Shown one piece after another: positions 1 to 6,968 of a stretch of DNA of 58,085 nucleotides; position 1 is the first letter of the stretch; every line of letters begins with the position of its first letter. A program made the position numbers and the translations under genes. Origin of the DNA: a virus; IMG/VR virus record IMGVR_UViG_3300047199_000067, positions 1 to 58,085 of that record; one strand, written 5' to 3'. The notes beneath the pieces were generated by a model. The model was not told where the DNA came from and searched no databases. It was given only the letters and a program-made list of their open reading frames with translations.

Positions 1-8
1 ATACGACT

Positions 9-449
9 ATGATACCACAGCAGGACGAGAAAAGGCATAAAGGATACGTGGTATGTATCTGTACTGACAGGGGTTCAGAGCCGACTAATATAGGGTTGGT
101 ATCAAAGGACGGAGAGAATTGGGTGGGGAACGCTTTTACGAAAACGCAATATGCGGAACACTTTGTCAAGTCGCATTTAACGGTCGTGGCAATTCTGGAC
201 GCTTGTAAGCAGTTCGGGATATTGGCGAGCGTATCTGACGAAGGGGAATATTGGGAGACTCGTGATGTTAAAGTGCTCGGTGAAAACATTAATGAATCAA
301 CGGCGTTTATCAAACAGATGGGAGGTATGATAGCAGGGCTTGGATTTGATAAGGTAGATAGCTCTATAAAAGAGTCAGAGAATTATGTAAAGACGGAGGG
401 AGTCAATGGACGAACCAAAAAAGAACATATTAAGAACCGCAGGTTTTAA
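9..449 (+). CDS. Hypothetical protein, start possibly upstream of window
   Basis: A 146-residue ORF opens 8 bases into the window, so the true start may lie outside it. I recognise no domain. The mixed hydrophobic/charged composition and its position as first of a tight co-directional run support a real gene. Its last 44 bases overlap the next gene, which has its own good ribosome binding site. Function unknown. Confidence 0.6.
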   Translation: MIPQQDEKRHKGYVVCICTDRGSEPTNIGLVSKDGENWVGNAFTKTQYAEHFVKSHLTVVAILDACKQFGILASVSDEGEYWETRDVKVLGENINESTAFIKQMGGMIAGLGFDKVDSSIKESENYVKTEGVNGRTKKEHIKNRRF

Positions 450-603
450 GGAACAGATAGATAGAATCGAACACGGGTTCTGCCCGCTCTGCGGCAAGCC
501 GATATGTATGGAGGACTTCAAAGACGAGTTGAGCAAGAAAGAGTTCACCATATCAGGCACTTGTCAAGAGTGTCAAAACGGAGTGTTTAAAGGAGGCGAG
601 TGA
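406..603 (+). CDS. Small zinc-ribbon-like protein
   Basis: 65 residues with two CxxC pairs (CPLC near residue 26, CQEC near 54), the arrangement of a zinc ribbon. A purine-rich ribosome binding site (GGAGGGAG) precedes the ATG. It overlaps the upstream gene and is followed two bases later by the next start, so it is probably co-transcribed. Such proteins are common in phage early regions; no specific role can be assigned. Confidence 0.7.
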   Translation: MDEPKKNILRTAGFKEQIDRIEHGFCPLCGKPICMEDFKDELSKKEFTISGTCQECQNGVFKGGE

Positions 604-604
604 T

Positions 605-817
605 ATGAACGATAAAATAAAGAAGTCGCAACGGTTGCGCCATACCCTTGAGATAGCGGAGAAGTGCGGGTTTGTTTATGAGGAGGGGAAATATATCTAT
701 GGAGGATTTTTCGACTCATACCAAACAGAAAGGATACTCCAAAGGCTCAAGGAATTGGAATTGAAAATCGCAGGGCTGACCGATAAACAGATAAAGAAGA
801 TAGGAGGCGGGGTATGA
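605..817 (+). CDS. Hypothetical protein
   Basis: 70 residues, Lys/Glu-rich, with a probable C-terminal helix (ILQRLKELELKIAG). The ribosome binding site GGAGGCGAG lies just upstream and the stop overlaps the next start (ATGA). No family recognised. Confidence 0.6.
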   Translation: MNDKIKKSQRLRHTLEIAEKCGFVYEEGKYIYGGFFDSYQTERILQRLKELELKIAGLTDKQIKKIGGGV

Positions 818-960
818 GTAGTTCAGATACCCGTTGGGAGAACGAAAGGTTACGTCGTAAATCTTTTGGGCTACCATTGGTCAGCAAAAAAGAATACGAA
901 AGGAAGGTGCGTAGAGATGAACCTGGACAAACTGACAAAGGGAGAAAGGTTTATAGTTGA
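814..960 (+). CDS. Very small hypothetical protein
   Basis: A 48-residue ORF starting in an ATGA overlap with the preceding gene, behind the ribosome binding site AGGAGGCGGGGT. Strongly basic, ending GRKVYS. The downstream gene starts inside it in another frame (917), which is unusual but consistent with the overlapping style here. No domain recognised; could be non-functional. Confidence 0.45.
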   Translation: MSSSDTRWENERLRRKSFGLPLVSKKEYERKVRRDEPGQTDKGRKVYS

Positions 961-1156
961 TTGGCAGTATAAGCTGGCAGGAGATTTTAAGACAGCACTT
1001 AGCCACGCCATAATGACGGCTGACTCTATCAACATTGAAAAATTGAGGATGGGCTTCCCAGAAGAAGTAGAGGCGTATCTAAAATTCAGCAGAGAGGACG
1101 GCTGGTGGCAAAAGGTGCTAAAGAAAATGGGGGTAAAAGATGAGCAAGTATCCTGA
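917..1156 (+). CDS. Hypothetical phage protein
   Basis: 79 residues starting MNLDKLTKGERF. An in-frame upstream ATG at 866 exists, but AGGAAGGTG sits correctly for 917, so I chose that. The sequence resembles small phage proteins beginning with a GERFIVDWQY-type segment and a central helix; function unknown. It overlaps the next gene by 17 bases. Confidence 0.6.
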   Translation: MNLDKLTKGERFIVDWQYKLAGDFKTALSHAIMTADSINIEKLRMGFPEEVEAYLKFSREDGWWQKVLKKMGVKDEQVS

Positions 1157-1370
1157 ACACGAAAAGATGAAAAAGATAGCAGATGAATCGCAGGCGTGTG
1201 GAGATTTTATCCATTGGGCGACTCATAAAGGATATATAGACATCAAATCGCGGAAACGGACGGAAGAACTCCTTGCTGAATACTTTAAGATTGACCTGAA
1301 TAAAATCGAGCAAGAAAAGCGGGCTATGCTCGCGTTGATACGGAGGAAGATAAGGAGGGATAAGATATGA
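1140..1370 (+). CDS. Conserved phage protein, MSKYPEHEK type
   Basis: 76 residues. The opening MSKYPEHEKMKKIADESQA is one I recognise from many uncharacterised phage and prophage proteins in which residues about 20-30 form a helix (GDFIHWATHKG). Function unknown. A GGGGG box precedes the ATG and the stop overlaps the next start (ATGA). Confidence 0.7.
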   Translation: MSKYPEHEKMKKIADESQACGDFIHWATHKGYIDIKSRKRTEELLAEYFKIDLNKIEQEKRAMLALIRRKIRRDKI

Positions 1371-1642
1371 GTAAATATACACCAGGCCCTTGGGGAGTTG
1401 AAAGAGACAGTATGTTAGATTGGCATATTCTCTGTAAAAGTAATGTGCCTAATGTCCCTGGGGTAGTAGCAAGAGTAGGGTTTGAGCCTAATGCCCGCCT
1501 TATCGCTTCTGCCCCTGAATTATTAGAAGCGTGTAAGGAAGCAATAGGAAGAATAGCCGACCACGATAAAGATTGCCCTTTATGGCTATTAGAAAAGTGG
1601 CAACGAATTGTTTCTAAAGCGGAAGGAGGTAGCAACTGCTGA
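1367..1642 (+). CDS. Conserved phage protein, KYTPGPW type
   Basis: 91 residues starting MSKYTPGPWGVE and containing ARLIASAPELLEACKEA. This KYTPGPW...NARLIAAAPELLEAL pattern is widely distributed in phage early regions and has no experimentally known role that I can name. Ribosome binding site AGGAGGGATAAG; it is translationally coupled to both neighbours. Confidence 0.75.
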   Translation: MSKYTPGPWGVERDSMLDWHILCKSNVPNVPGVVARVGFEPNARLIASAPELLEACKEAIGRIADHDKDCPLWLLEKWQRIVSKAEGGSNC

Positions 1643-1710
1643 TGATAACCACACAAAACGCATTAGAAACGATTAAAAACAATGGGTATTTTGAGGTAAA
1701 AACGCCATGA
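1642..1710 (+). CDS. Possible 22-residue peptide
   Basis: A 22-codon ORF sharing one base with the upstream stop and ending in an ATGA overlap with the next gene. AAGGAGGT lies about 11 bases upstream. It may be a real small protein, a coupling peptide, or only a bridge that lets ribosomes reach the next start. Confidence 0.35.
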   Translation: MITTQNALETIKNNGYFEVKTP

Positions 1711-1877
1711 AAATCACTAAAGTTACGAAAACCTATTTTGAAACCGAAGGCGAAAGAGTCTACTTTTTCGAGCCTTTGGATGAGGAAATGACCCTCACCG
1801 AGTTGCAGGAAATGATGGATGAGAACGAGAAGTTTTTGCTTAATGAAATTCAGAAAATGAGGAAGGAGAAGATATGA
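1707..1877 (+). CDS. Hypothetical protein
   Basis: 56 residues, starting MKITKVTKTYFETEGER and followed by an acidic helix rich in Met/Glu (EEMTLTELQEMMDENEKF). Starts and stops in ATGA overlaps. From here to about 3.8 kb the DNA is visibly more AT-rich than the flanks. No domain recognised. Confidence 0.55.
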   Translation: MKITKVTKTYFETEGERVYFFEPLDEEMTLTELQEMMDENEKFLLNEIQKMRKEKI

Positions 1878-2041
1878 AAATTTGTCCAATAATGAGCAAG
1901 GCTGTGCTTCTGACTTCTGAATATAGAAAACCAGAAGAAGATTTAATAAGGATAAAATGTCAACAGAAAGAATGCGCCTTTTGGATTATCGAACAAGGCG
2001 AAAGTAAAATACCGATAGAAAGGTGTGGGTTAATAAAATGA
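1874..2041 (+). CDS. Small Cys-containing phage protein
   Basis: 55 residues starting MKICPIMSKAV, with Cys at residues 4, 31, 36 and about 51. The spacing looks like the Cys pattern of many tiny phage zinc-binding proteins. Preceded by AAGGAGAAG and ends in an ATGA overlap with the next gene. Confidence 0.6.
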   Translation: MKICPIMSKAVLLTSEYRKPEEDLIRIKCQQKECAFWIIEQGESKIPIERCGLIK

Positions 2042-2313
2042 TATTAACAGTTCGCAAAAAACCAGTAGTTGTTGAGGCAATTTTTTGGGACGGGAAAGTA
2101 TCTACCATGCAAGAATTAGAATCTATGGGTATGAAATACGGTGCTTGTATGCAACAGGGCTCTAAAGTCCACTGTCTTACAATAACAACCCTTGAAGGTG
2201 AGATGAAAGCAGAAATTGGCGATTGGATAATAAAAGGCATAAAGGGAGAATTTTACCCATGTAAGCCAGATATATTTCATCAGAGTTACGAAGTAGTAAC
2301 CGATAGGAGATAA
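2038..2313 (+). CDS. Conserved phage protein, KKPVVVEA type
   Basis: 91 residues. The MILTVRKKPVVVEAIFW opening and GDWIIKGIKGEFYPCKPDI ending match a very widespread family of small phage proteins of unknown function. The ATG at 2038, overlapping the upstream stop, is preferred over the in-frame 2023 start. Confidence 0.75.
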   Translation: MILTVRKKPVVVEAIFWDGKVSTMQELESMGMKYGACMQQGSKVHCLTITTLEGEMKAEIGDWIIKGIKGEFYPCKPDIFHQSYEVVTDRR

Positions 2314-2315
2314 AT

Positions 2316-2474
2316 ATGCCATCAGAATACGACAGGATAAACGAGATACTTATTAAATTAACAAACGTATTTGGATATGACTCGGCTGATGTGAAACACG
2401 TTAAGGCATTTCTTAATGCACGTGGAGAGCTTGAAGATTTAATAGACGAAATAGACAATGCAGAGCGATGTTAA
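2316..2474 (+). CDS. Hypothetical protein
   Basis: 52 residues, beginning MPSEYDRINEILIKLTN and ending with an acidic helix (ELEDLIDEIDNAE). Ribosome binding site AGGAGATAA. It abuts the next start at 2475. No recognised family. Confidence 0.55.
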   Translation: MPSEYDRINEILIKLTNVFGYDSADVKHVKAFLNARGELEDLIDEIDNAERC

Positions 2475-2639
2475 ATGAAAACAAAAATTCATACCCACAA
2501 ATGGATAGAAAGCGTAAACGAACAATGTCCTTTCTGTGGTGCAGATATGAAACTATGTAAAAGTCCAGACTGTTATTTGTATATGTGTAAAAACATTTAT
2601 TGCAGACAGGTTATACAGATTAAAAAGGAGATGAAATAA
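2475..2639 (+). CDS. Small zinc-ribbon-like protein
   Basis: 54 residues with CPFC near residue 20 and further Cys at about 29, 34, 39 and 44, consistent with one or two zinc sites. The start directly follows the upstream stop and the stop overlaps the next ATG. Role unknown. Confidence 0.6.
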   Translation: MKTKIHTHKWIESVNEQCPFCGADMKLCKSPDCYLYMCKNIYCRQVIQIKKEMK

Positions 2640-2836
2640 TGGACAATTTAAATACGGTAAAAAAAGAAGATTTATATGAGATATATAAAAATGAAACTTG
2701 TCCTGTATGTGGTTATTATTGCAATGGTAATGGCGGAATTGGGTGCATAGACAAGCCTGCGTTGTGTGGGTTAGACAGAGAAACCCTCGCCGACAAGTTA
2801 TATATATCTAAGCGTATTCAAGGAGAGAAGCGATGA
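2639..2836 (+). CDS. Small Cys-rich protein
   Basis: 65 residues, with CPVC near residue 21 followed by Cys at about 27, 35 and 42; probable metal-binding fold. AAAGGAG precedes the ATG. Tightly packed between coupled neighbours. Unknown function. Confidence 0.6.
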   Translation: MDNLNTVKKEDLYEIYKNETCPVCGYYCNGNGGIGCIDKPALCGLDRETLADKLYISKRIQGEKR

Positions 2837-3036
2837 CCGAACTATTAGCAAAATCAGGAGATAAAATATTTATCCGAGTATTCAATCCTAAAAACAAAGA
2901 AGAATACAGCGTTTATCGGATAACGGTAGATAAGGACGCCTATAAAGGCGATGATGGATTAGGTGATGTTTTTCTATTTGAAACAACAGGGTATGAGCCA
3001 GAGCCAAAGAAGGCGATTTCTTACATGAAGTATTAA
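2833..3036 (+). CDS. Hypothetical protein
   Basis: 67 residues, probably a small beta-rich fold (KIFIRVFNPKNKEEYSVYRI). Starts in an ATGA overlap behind AGGAGAGAAGCG. No family recognised. Confidence 0.55.
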   Translation: MTELLAKSGDKIFIRVFNPKNKEEYSVYRITVDKDAYKGDDGLGDVFLFETTGYEPEPKKAISYMKY

Positions 3037-3049
3037 GGAGTATTAGTAA

Positions 3050-3211
3050 ATGAAAAAGCAACCCACAAGAATAAACTTTAAATGGCAAATGTGCTGGATT
3101 GAAAACGGAGAAATAGCACATAGACCTATGAAATGGTTTGAATATGTAAGATATTTTCCAAGAATAATAATCCAAGAATGGGTAACGGGATATAAATTCC
3201 CGAAGATATAA
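3050..3211 (+). CDS. Small hypothetical protein
   Basis: 53 residues, starting MKKQPTRINFKWQMC, basic and aromatic-rich (WFEYVRYFP). Ribosome binding site AAGGAGTATTAGTA. One base separates it from the serine recombinase gene. Function unknown. Confidence 0.55.
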   Translation: MKKQPTRINFKWQMCWIENGEIAHRPMKWFEYVRYFPRIIIQEWVTGYKFPKI

Positions 3212-3212
3212 G

Positions 3213-3815
3213 ATGATACTCAAAACAAAAGAAGCAAGTAAGTATATCGGCGTAAGCATAAATACGATTAAGACGCTCGCCAATAATGGAAAGATAAAAT
3301 CGTTCAAGACCAGTGGCGGTCACAGGCGTTTTATGCAAGAGGACTTGGATTGTTTCACTGGAAAAGTCACAGAAAAACAGGACAAAGTTACCGTTGTTTA
3401 TGCCAGATGTTCTACCGCAAAACAGAAAGAGAATCTTGAACGCCAGAAAGAACGCCTCATGCGTCACGCTGAATCACAGGGTTATAAATACATTGTGATT
3501 GATGAAATAGCCAGCGGGATAAACGAGAAAAGAAAAGGTCTGCATAAACTTCTTAATCTTGCGTTTCAAGGAAAAGTTGAAAGAGTTTTGATTGAGTATA
3601 AAGACCGCATAGCAAGATTTGGCTATGAATATCTTGATTCTATCTTTAGAAACTTGGGCGTTAAGGTAGAGATTATGGACACGAAAGAGCGTAAATATGA
3701 GGAAGAATTAGCAGAGGATATTATGAAGATTTTGACCTGTTATTCAGCCAGATATTACGGTGCAAGGGGCGGTAGAAAGAAGAAAATTGAGGTTGTCGAA
3801 TCTAATGCAATTTAA
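3213..3815 (+). CDS. IS607-family serine recombinase (TnpA-like)
   Basis: 200 residues, close to the usual length of IS607 TnpA. Residues 1-50 form a MerR-type winged HTH (GVSINTIKTLANNGKIKS followed by GGHRRF). The serine recombinase domain follows, with YARCSTAKQ placing the likely catalytic Ser at residue 67 and a DRIARFGYEYL segment typical of the family. IS607 elements usually carry tnpB next to tnpA; there is none here, and the flanks are ordinary small phage genes. It could be a stranded transposase, a MITE-mobilising enzyme or a domesticated recombinase. The surrounding DNA is AT-rich. Confidence 0.88.
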   Translation: MILKTKEASKYIGVSINTIKTLANNGKIKSFKTSGGHRRFMQEDLDCFTGKVTEKQDKVTVVYARCSTAKQKENLERQKERLMRHAESQGYKYIVIDEIASGINEKRKGLHKLLNLAFQGKVERVLIEYKDRIARFGYEYLDSIFRNLGVKVEIMDTKERKYEEELAEDIMKILTCYSARYYGARGGRKKKIEVVESNAI

Positions 3816-3832
3816 AAAGGAGGAAAGTGAGT

Positions 3833-4027
3833 ATGAAGATACAGCGCAGAACTTTTGAGGCGAATAAATATCCTAAAGGAAGTCCTGAACGTAATCGGCT
3901 CAATGAAGACCCTTTGACGAGCGAGTATATGCCAAGCTATCGGTATATCGAATTTATAGGCCCAGAAAAACATAAGGTCTTGTTCAGGACAAAGAAGGAG
4001 GCGATTGATAATGGAAGGCATAATTAG
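3833..4027 (+). CDS. Hypothetical protein
   Basis: 64 residues from ATG 3833. An in-frame GTG at 3827 is too close to AGGAGG to be the likely start. The C-terminal YIEFIGPEKHKVLFRTKKEA looks like a short beta unit and helix. Its end overlaps the next gene. Unknown function. Confidence 0.55.
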   Translation: MKIQRRTFEANKYPKGSPERNRLNEDPLTSEYMPSYRYIEFIGPEKHKVLFRTKKEAIDNGRHN

Positions 4028-4313
4028 AGGAGAGCTATCTACCAGGACAGTATATCTGAACGGCATACCCATTGACCCTGAACCAAGCCAAAGGGCTTTT
4101 AACCATAGCCCCAATGGCTACAATTGGGGTTATTCTGGAAGCGGCCCCGCTCAATTGGCATTGGCTATCCTGATGAAGTTCACAGGAGTAGAGGTGGCTA
4201 TATCCTTGCACCAAGATTTTAAGTGGGATGTTATAGCGGGTCTGCACGGAGATTTTGAATTGCCCGTAAAGGCAGTCGAGGAGTGGCTTATTAAAAAGGG
4301 GGTGATGAAATAA
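4011..4313 (+). CDS. DUF6166-like protein
   Basis: 100 residues. The core RTVYLNGIPIDPEPSQRA followed by NHSPNGYNWGYSGSGPAQL and ALAIL matches the pattern I recall for DUF6166, a family in phages and plasmids with no known function. ATG 4011 is spaced correctly behind AAGGAGGCG; the listed upstream alternatives are poorer. Its stop overlaps the next start. Confidence 0.7.
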   Translation: MEGIIRGELSTRTVYLNGIPIDPEPSQRAFNHSPNGYNWGYSGSGPAQLALAILMKFTGVEVAISLHQDFKWDVIAGLHGDFELPVKAVEEWLIKKGVMK

Positions 4314-4711
4314 TGGACGAAGAATTGGACAAGATACCTAAACCGATAAGTAAGGAATATAGATTAAAGAGCATAGAACACGTTAACCATAAACCGCACC
4401 CGTATATGATAACTCCAAGCCACGTTGCGTTTGCGAGCGACCACTATTGCGGTAGGTTAGGACAGTTAGCAATAGAAGAAGCAGAGAAGACAGGTAGAGC
4501 GAAGTGCGGATGGCAAGGTTGTAATCTGGCTTGTAATGAACATACCAGCGACAAGGTATTGTTTATTAAAGCATTAGTGGATAAACCGATAAAGGAGTTA
4601 AAGGGCTTGAAGAAGTATCTATTGAGTATCAAACAGACGTTAATCGTTTTAAAGATTGACGGCGTAGCATTTATTGAACCCGATAAGAAAGGGGTGAGTA
4701 AAGATGAGTAA
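4313..4711 (+). CDS. Hypothetical phage protein
   Basis: 132 residues. The central part holds HVNHKPHPYMITPSHVAFA and a C-x4-C-x3-C cluster (CGWQGCNLAC) that may bind metal. No domain recognised. It shares bases with the preceding stop and overlaps the following start. Confidence 0.6.
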   Translation: MDEELDKIPKPISKEYRLKSIEHVNHKPHPYMITPSHVAFASDHYCGRLGQLAIEEAEKTGRAKCGWQGCNLACNEHTSDKVLFIKALVDKPIKELKGLKKYLLSIKQTLIVLKIDGVAFIEPDKKGVSKDE

Positions 4712-4967
4712 GAAAGGCGACCTGGAAGTATGGCATATACCACAAGTCCCGATGAAGGCGTTCAGAGTCAAAGTCCAAGACGTAAAGGAGGCGATTAAAA
4801 TACTCAACGTGCTGGCTGACTATGATATTTTTCAGTTCGAGAATCATATCAAGCCAGATTATACCAATGCCGCAGGTCTGGAGGAATTTGATGGCAAGGA
4901 GTGGAGCGAGTATTACAACGAAGAAGGTATGGACATTGATGAGATTATGAAAGAGGAGGTGAATTGA
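4704..4967 (+). CDS. Conserved phage protein, IPQVPMKAFRV type
   Basis: 87 residues containing LEVWHIPQVPMKAFRV, a LADYDIFQFENHIKPDY segment and a C-terminal acidic EGMDIDEI. I recognise this as a family common in phages of Gram-negative bacteria; some database entries call members superinfection exclusion proteins, but I know of no firm basis for that. The start overlaps the upstream gene and uses the ribosome binding site AAAGGGGTG. Confidence 0.72.
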   Translation: MSKKGDLEVWHIPQVPMKAFRVKVQDVKEAIKILNVLADYDIFQFENHIKPDYTNAAGLEEFDGKEWSEYYNEEGMDIDEIMKEEVN

Positions 4968-4968
4968 T

Positions 4969-5826
4969 ATGTATAAATGGTTATCGCCCTTACATATCCC
5001 CGAAGGCAGGTCAGGCAAGTTCCAGGTTCAGCATAAGATAGAAAAGGCAGGGACAGAAATTCCTTTGGTCAATATGAGAACAGCTTTGTTTGGTAGAGAC
5101 GGGCAAAGGCATACCATTACTTATGACAGCGACGTTAGGTATCACTATTTGATGGAGAAGAATAAGGATGGTAGCGGCGGCTGTTGGATGTCCGATGTCC
5201 CACAAGAACAAGAGCAGGCAGACAGGCTTATCAAAGGTATGAGAGGAAAGATACTCATAGGCGGGCTTGGGCTTGGCTACATAGCCACACGGCTTGCCCG
5301 AAGACCTACGGTCGAGTCTATCACGGTAGTAGAAAAAGAAAAGGACGTGATAAAGCTCGTATGGGGGTATCTCAATTTAAGGAGTAAGGGTCAGGTTGTC
5401 AATGGAGATATATTCGATTACCTGGAACACGCAAAGAAGAAGTCGTTTGATTATATCTACCTTGATGTATGGACAAGCGACGGAGAGAGGACTTTGAGCG
5501 AATATATCCTACCATTAAGGAAGTTGGCACGCCCATTGGTCAGGTCAGACCAAAGGATTAAGTGCTGGAACGAAGACGTGATGAAAGGACAGATGTTGAT
5601 GGGGCTTATAACGTCTATACAGGTTAGGTATAAGGAATATCTGAACCCAAGCAAACAGATGGTAGAGATAATAGATAAATGGCACAAGCTCGAAGCACCG
5701 TTTTGGGCTTGGGTAATGGTAAACAAACCAGAGCCAGATATTGCCTTATCACGGGCGCAGGAATATGTAGCCCTGCTCGGCTCAACAGAGTGGCTAAGGA
5801 GGTGGAGAAGATATGAAAAAAGTTGA
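4969..5826 (+). CDS. SAM-dependent methyltransferase / spermidine synthase-fold protein
   Basis: 285 residues. Residues about 95-109 (ILIGGLGLGYIATRL) form a Gly-rich Rossmann motif I, VTVVEKEKDVIKLV is the acidic motif II strand, VVNGDIFDYL is the acidic loop, and FDYIYLDVW is the motif IV strand. This order resembles the spermidine synthase branch of class I methyltransferases. The substrate cannot be told; in phage such proteins could modify a small molecule, DNA or protein. It is coupled to its neighbours by overlaps. Confidence 0.7.
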   Translation: MYKWLSPLHIPEGRSGKFQVQHKIEKAGTEIPLVNMRTALFGRDGQRHTITYDSDVRYHYLMEKNKDGSGGCWMSDVPQEQEQADRLIKGMRGKILIGGLGLGYIATRLARRPTVESITVVEKEKDVIKLVWGYLNLRSKGQVVNGDIFDYLEHAKKKSFDYIYLDVWTSDGERTLSEYILPLRKLARPLVRSDQRIKCWNEDVMKGQMLMGLITSIQVRYKEYLNPSKQMVEIIDKWHKLEAPFWAWVMVNKPEPDIALSRAQEYVALLGSTEWLRRWRRYEKS

Positions 5827-6289
5827 TACGAGTATGTATCTCACAGACGCACAGTATCTTGACTTGATGAAAAGGATACGCGCAGACCTGGGTAAAGTCA
5901 AGAAGATTATAGCGATAGACTGTAACGAAATCGGCTGTAAACATACCTTGACAAACGTAGGGCTATGTGCTGGAGAAGAAACGGAAGGAGGCTGGTCAAA
6001 AGATAAATATACGACACGGGCAACAGCTATGTGGGTCAAGGAGTTCGACAGGATAGGCAAGAGTAGGTATGAGCACCCGCAGATGTTTACTATGAAATAC
6101 AGACAGGACAGGCATAGATGTCCATTGGACAAAAGGAGGACAGCAGACGGGTTAGGATACGGATGTAGTTGCTTCTATCATTGTCGGGCATTCAAGGATA
6201 AGAAACTGACCATAGCAGAGGTAAAGAAGCTCTATGACGAGCAGATTGCTCTGGTCGAGAAAGGAGATAAAGCCAATGAAAAAAGATAA
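5813..6289 (+). CDS. Cys/His-rich hypothetical protein
   Basis: 158 residues with many Cys (C38, C43, C53, and a GYGCSCFYHC cluster near the end of the conserved part), suggesting structural metal binding. The ribosome binding site AAGGAGGTGGAGAAG lies inside the preceding gene. No family named. Confidence 0.6.
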   Translation: MKKVDTSMYLTDAQYLDLMKRIRADLGKVKKIIAIDCNEIGCKHTLTNVGLCAGEETEGGWSKDKYTTRATAMWVKEFDRIGKSRYEHPQMFTMKYRQDRHRCPLDKRRTADGLGYGCSCFYHCRAFKDKKLTIAEVKKLYDEQIALVEKGDKANEKR

Positions 6290-6554
6290 CAAGACAATAG
6301 GTGTTGTATTAAGGTTTTGGACGAATGATTTTACGGTCAAGCACGGGGACAGAACCGCTACGGCTTGTTGGGAGCAGGGTGTTATGAAGCTTGAGGCTAA
6401 TGCTACAAAAGGCATAAAGAACGTCAACCCTGAACCGTTCAATTGTTTAGAGGATATTGTACCATTGATAAAAGAGTTGTTCCGTAACCAAGGAATATTG
6501 ATGGTAAGTGCCAATAAACGCCCACGGATAATGAACCCTAAAAGAAGAAGTTAG
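6276..6554 (+). CDS. Conserved phage protein, VVLRFWTND type
   Basis: 92 residues from ATG 6276, chosen over an upstream in-frame start because AAAGGAGATAAAG is well spaced. The TIGVVLRFWTNDFTV segment is one I recognise from small phage proteins of unknown function. Last gene before a strong terminator. Confidence 0.65.
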   Translation: MKKDNKTIGVVLRFWTNDFTVKHGDRTATACWEQGVMKLEANATKGIKNVNPEPFNCLEDIVPLIKELFRNQGILMVSANKRPRIMNPKRRS

Positions 6555-6650
6555 GACTTTCGCCCCTCGTATACCCTATAAAGCCCCCAGTAAAACCTTA
6601 CGAGTTTGGGTTCTGCTGGGCTATTCCAGCATACCCTATATAAAGACACT
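6555..6650 (+). other. Intergenic region with short hairpin
   Basis: Non-coding. It contains a CCCAG...CTGGG inverted repeat and two near-copies of ATACCCTATA (6569 region and 6631 region). This could be a regulatory or transcript-end element; nothing more can be said. Confidence 0.4.
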
Positions 6651-6685
6651 CCCCAAGAGGCGGCTCTGCCTCTTGGGGATTTTTT
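6651..6685 (+). terminator. Rho-independent terminator
   Basis: A perfect 11-bp inverted repeat (CCCCAAGAGGC / GCCTCTTGGGG, 6-base loop) is followed by TTTTTT. It closes the first operon. Confidence 0.93.
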
Positions 6686-6712
6686 GTGGCTGAAATGGTT
6701 GAAAAATTTTTC

Positions 6713-6741
6713 TTGACAAAGTCGGTAATATCTTATAATAT
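6713..6741 (+). promoter_or_regulatory. Sigma70-type promoter
   Basis: A consensus TTGACA, a 17-bp spacer and TAATAT are visible; an overlapping TATAAT lies 2 bases upstream of the assigned -10. It sits just after the terminator and about 30 bases before the RHH-like gene, so it probably starts the replication operon. Confidence 0.85.
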
Positions 6742-6770
6742 ATCATAACACAGTTTGAAAGGAGGCGATT

Positions 6771-6968
6771 ATGCAGAAGACAGTATACTTTCCTGACGAT
6801 ACCGTTACTAATGGCATTATGGAGCGGTCTGGTTTTCTGATGAAGGAGTACAGGGTTAGTTTTTCTGAAATTGTTTATCAAGCCCTGAAAGATTTTGTAT
6901 CCGTCAAAAGACCTAAACCTAAAAATGGAGATTTCCGTAATGCTAAATTTGCAAATCTGCGAGGATAA
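6771..6968 (+). CDS. Possible ribbon-helix-helix regulator
   Basis: 65 residues. A beta strand (KTVYFPDD) followed by helices including YRVSFSEIVYQALKDFV resembles CopG/Arc-type ribbon-helix-helix proteins. First gene behind the promoter, behind AAAGGAGGCG. It may autoregulate the replication operon; this is inference from fold resemblance and position. Confidence 0.5.
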   Translation: MQKTVYFPDDTVTNGIMERSGFLMKEYRVSFSEIVYQALKDFVSVKRPKPKNGDFRNAKFANLRG

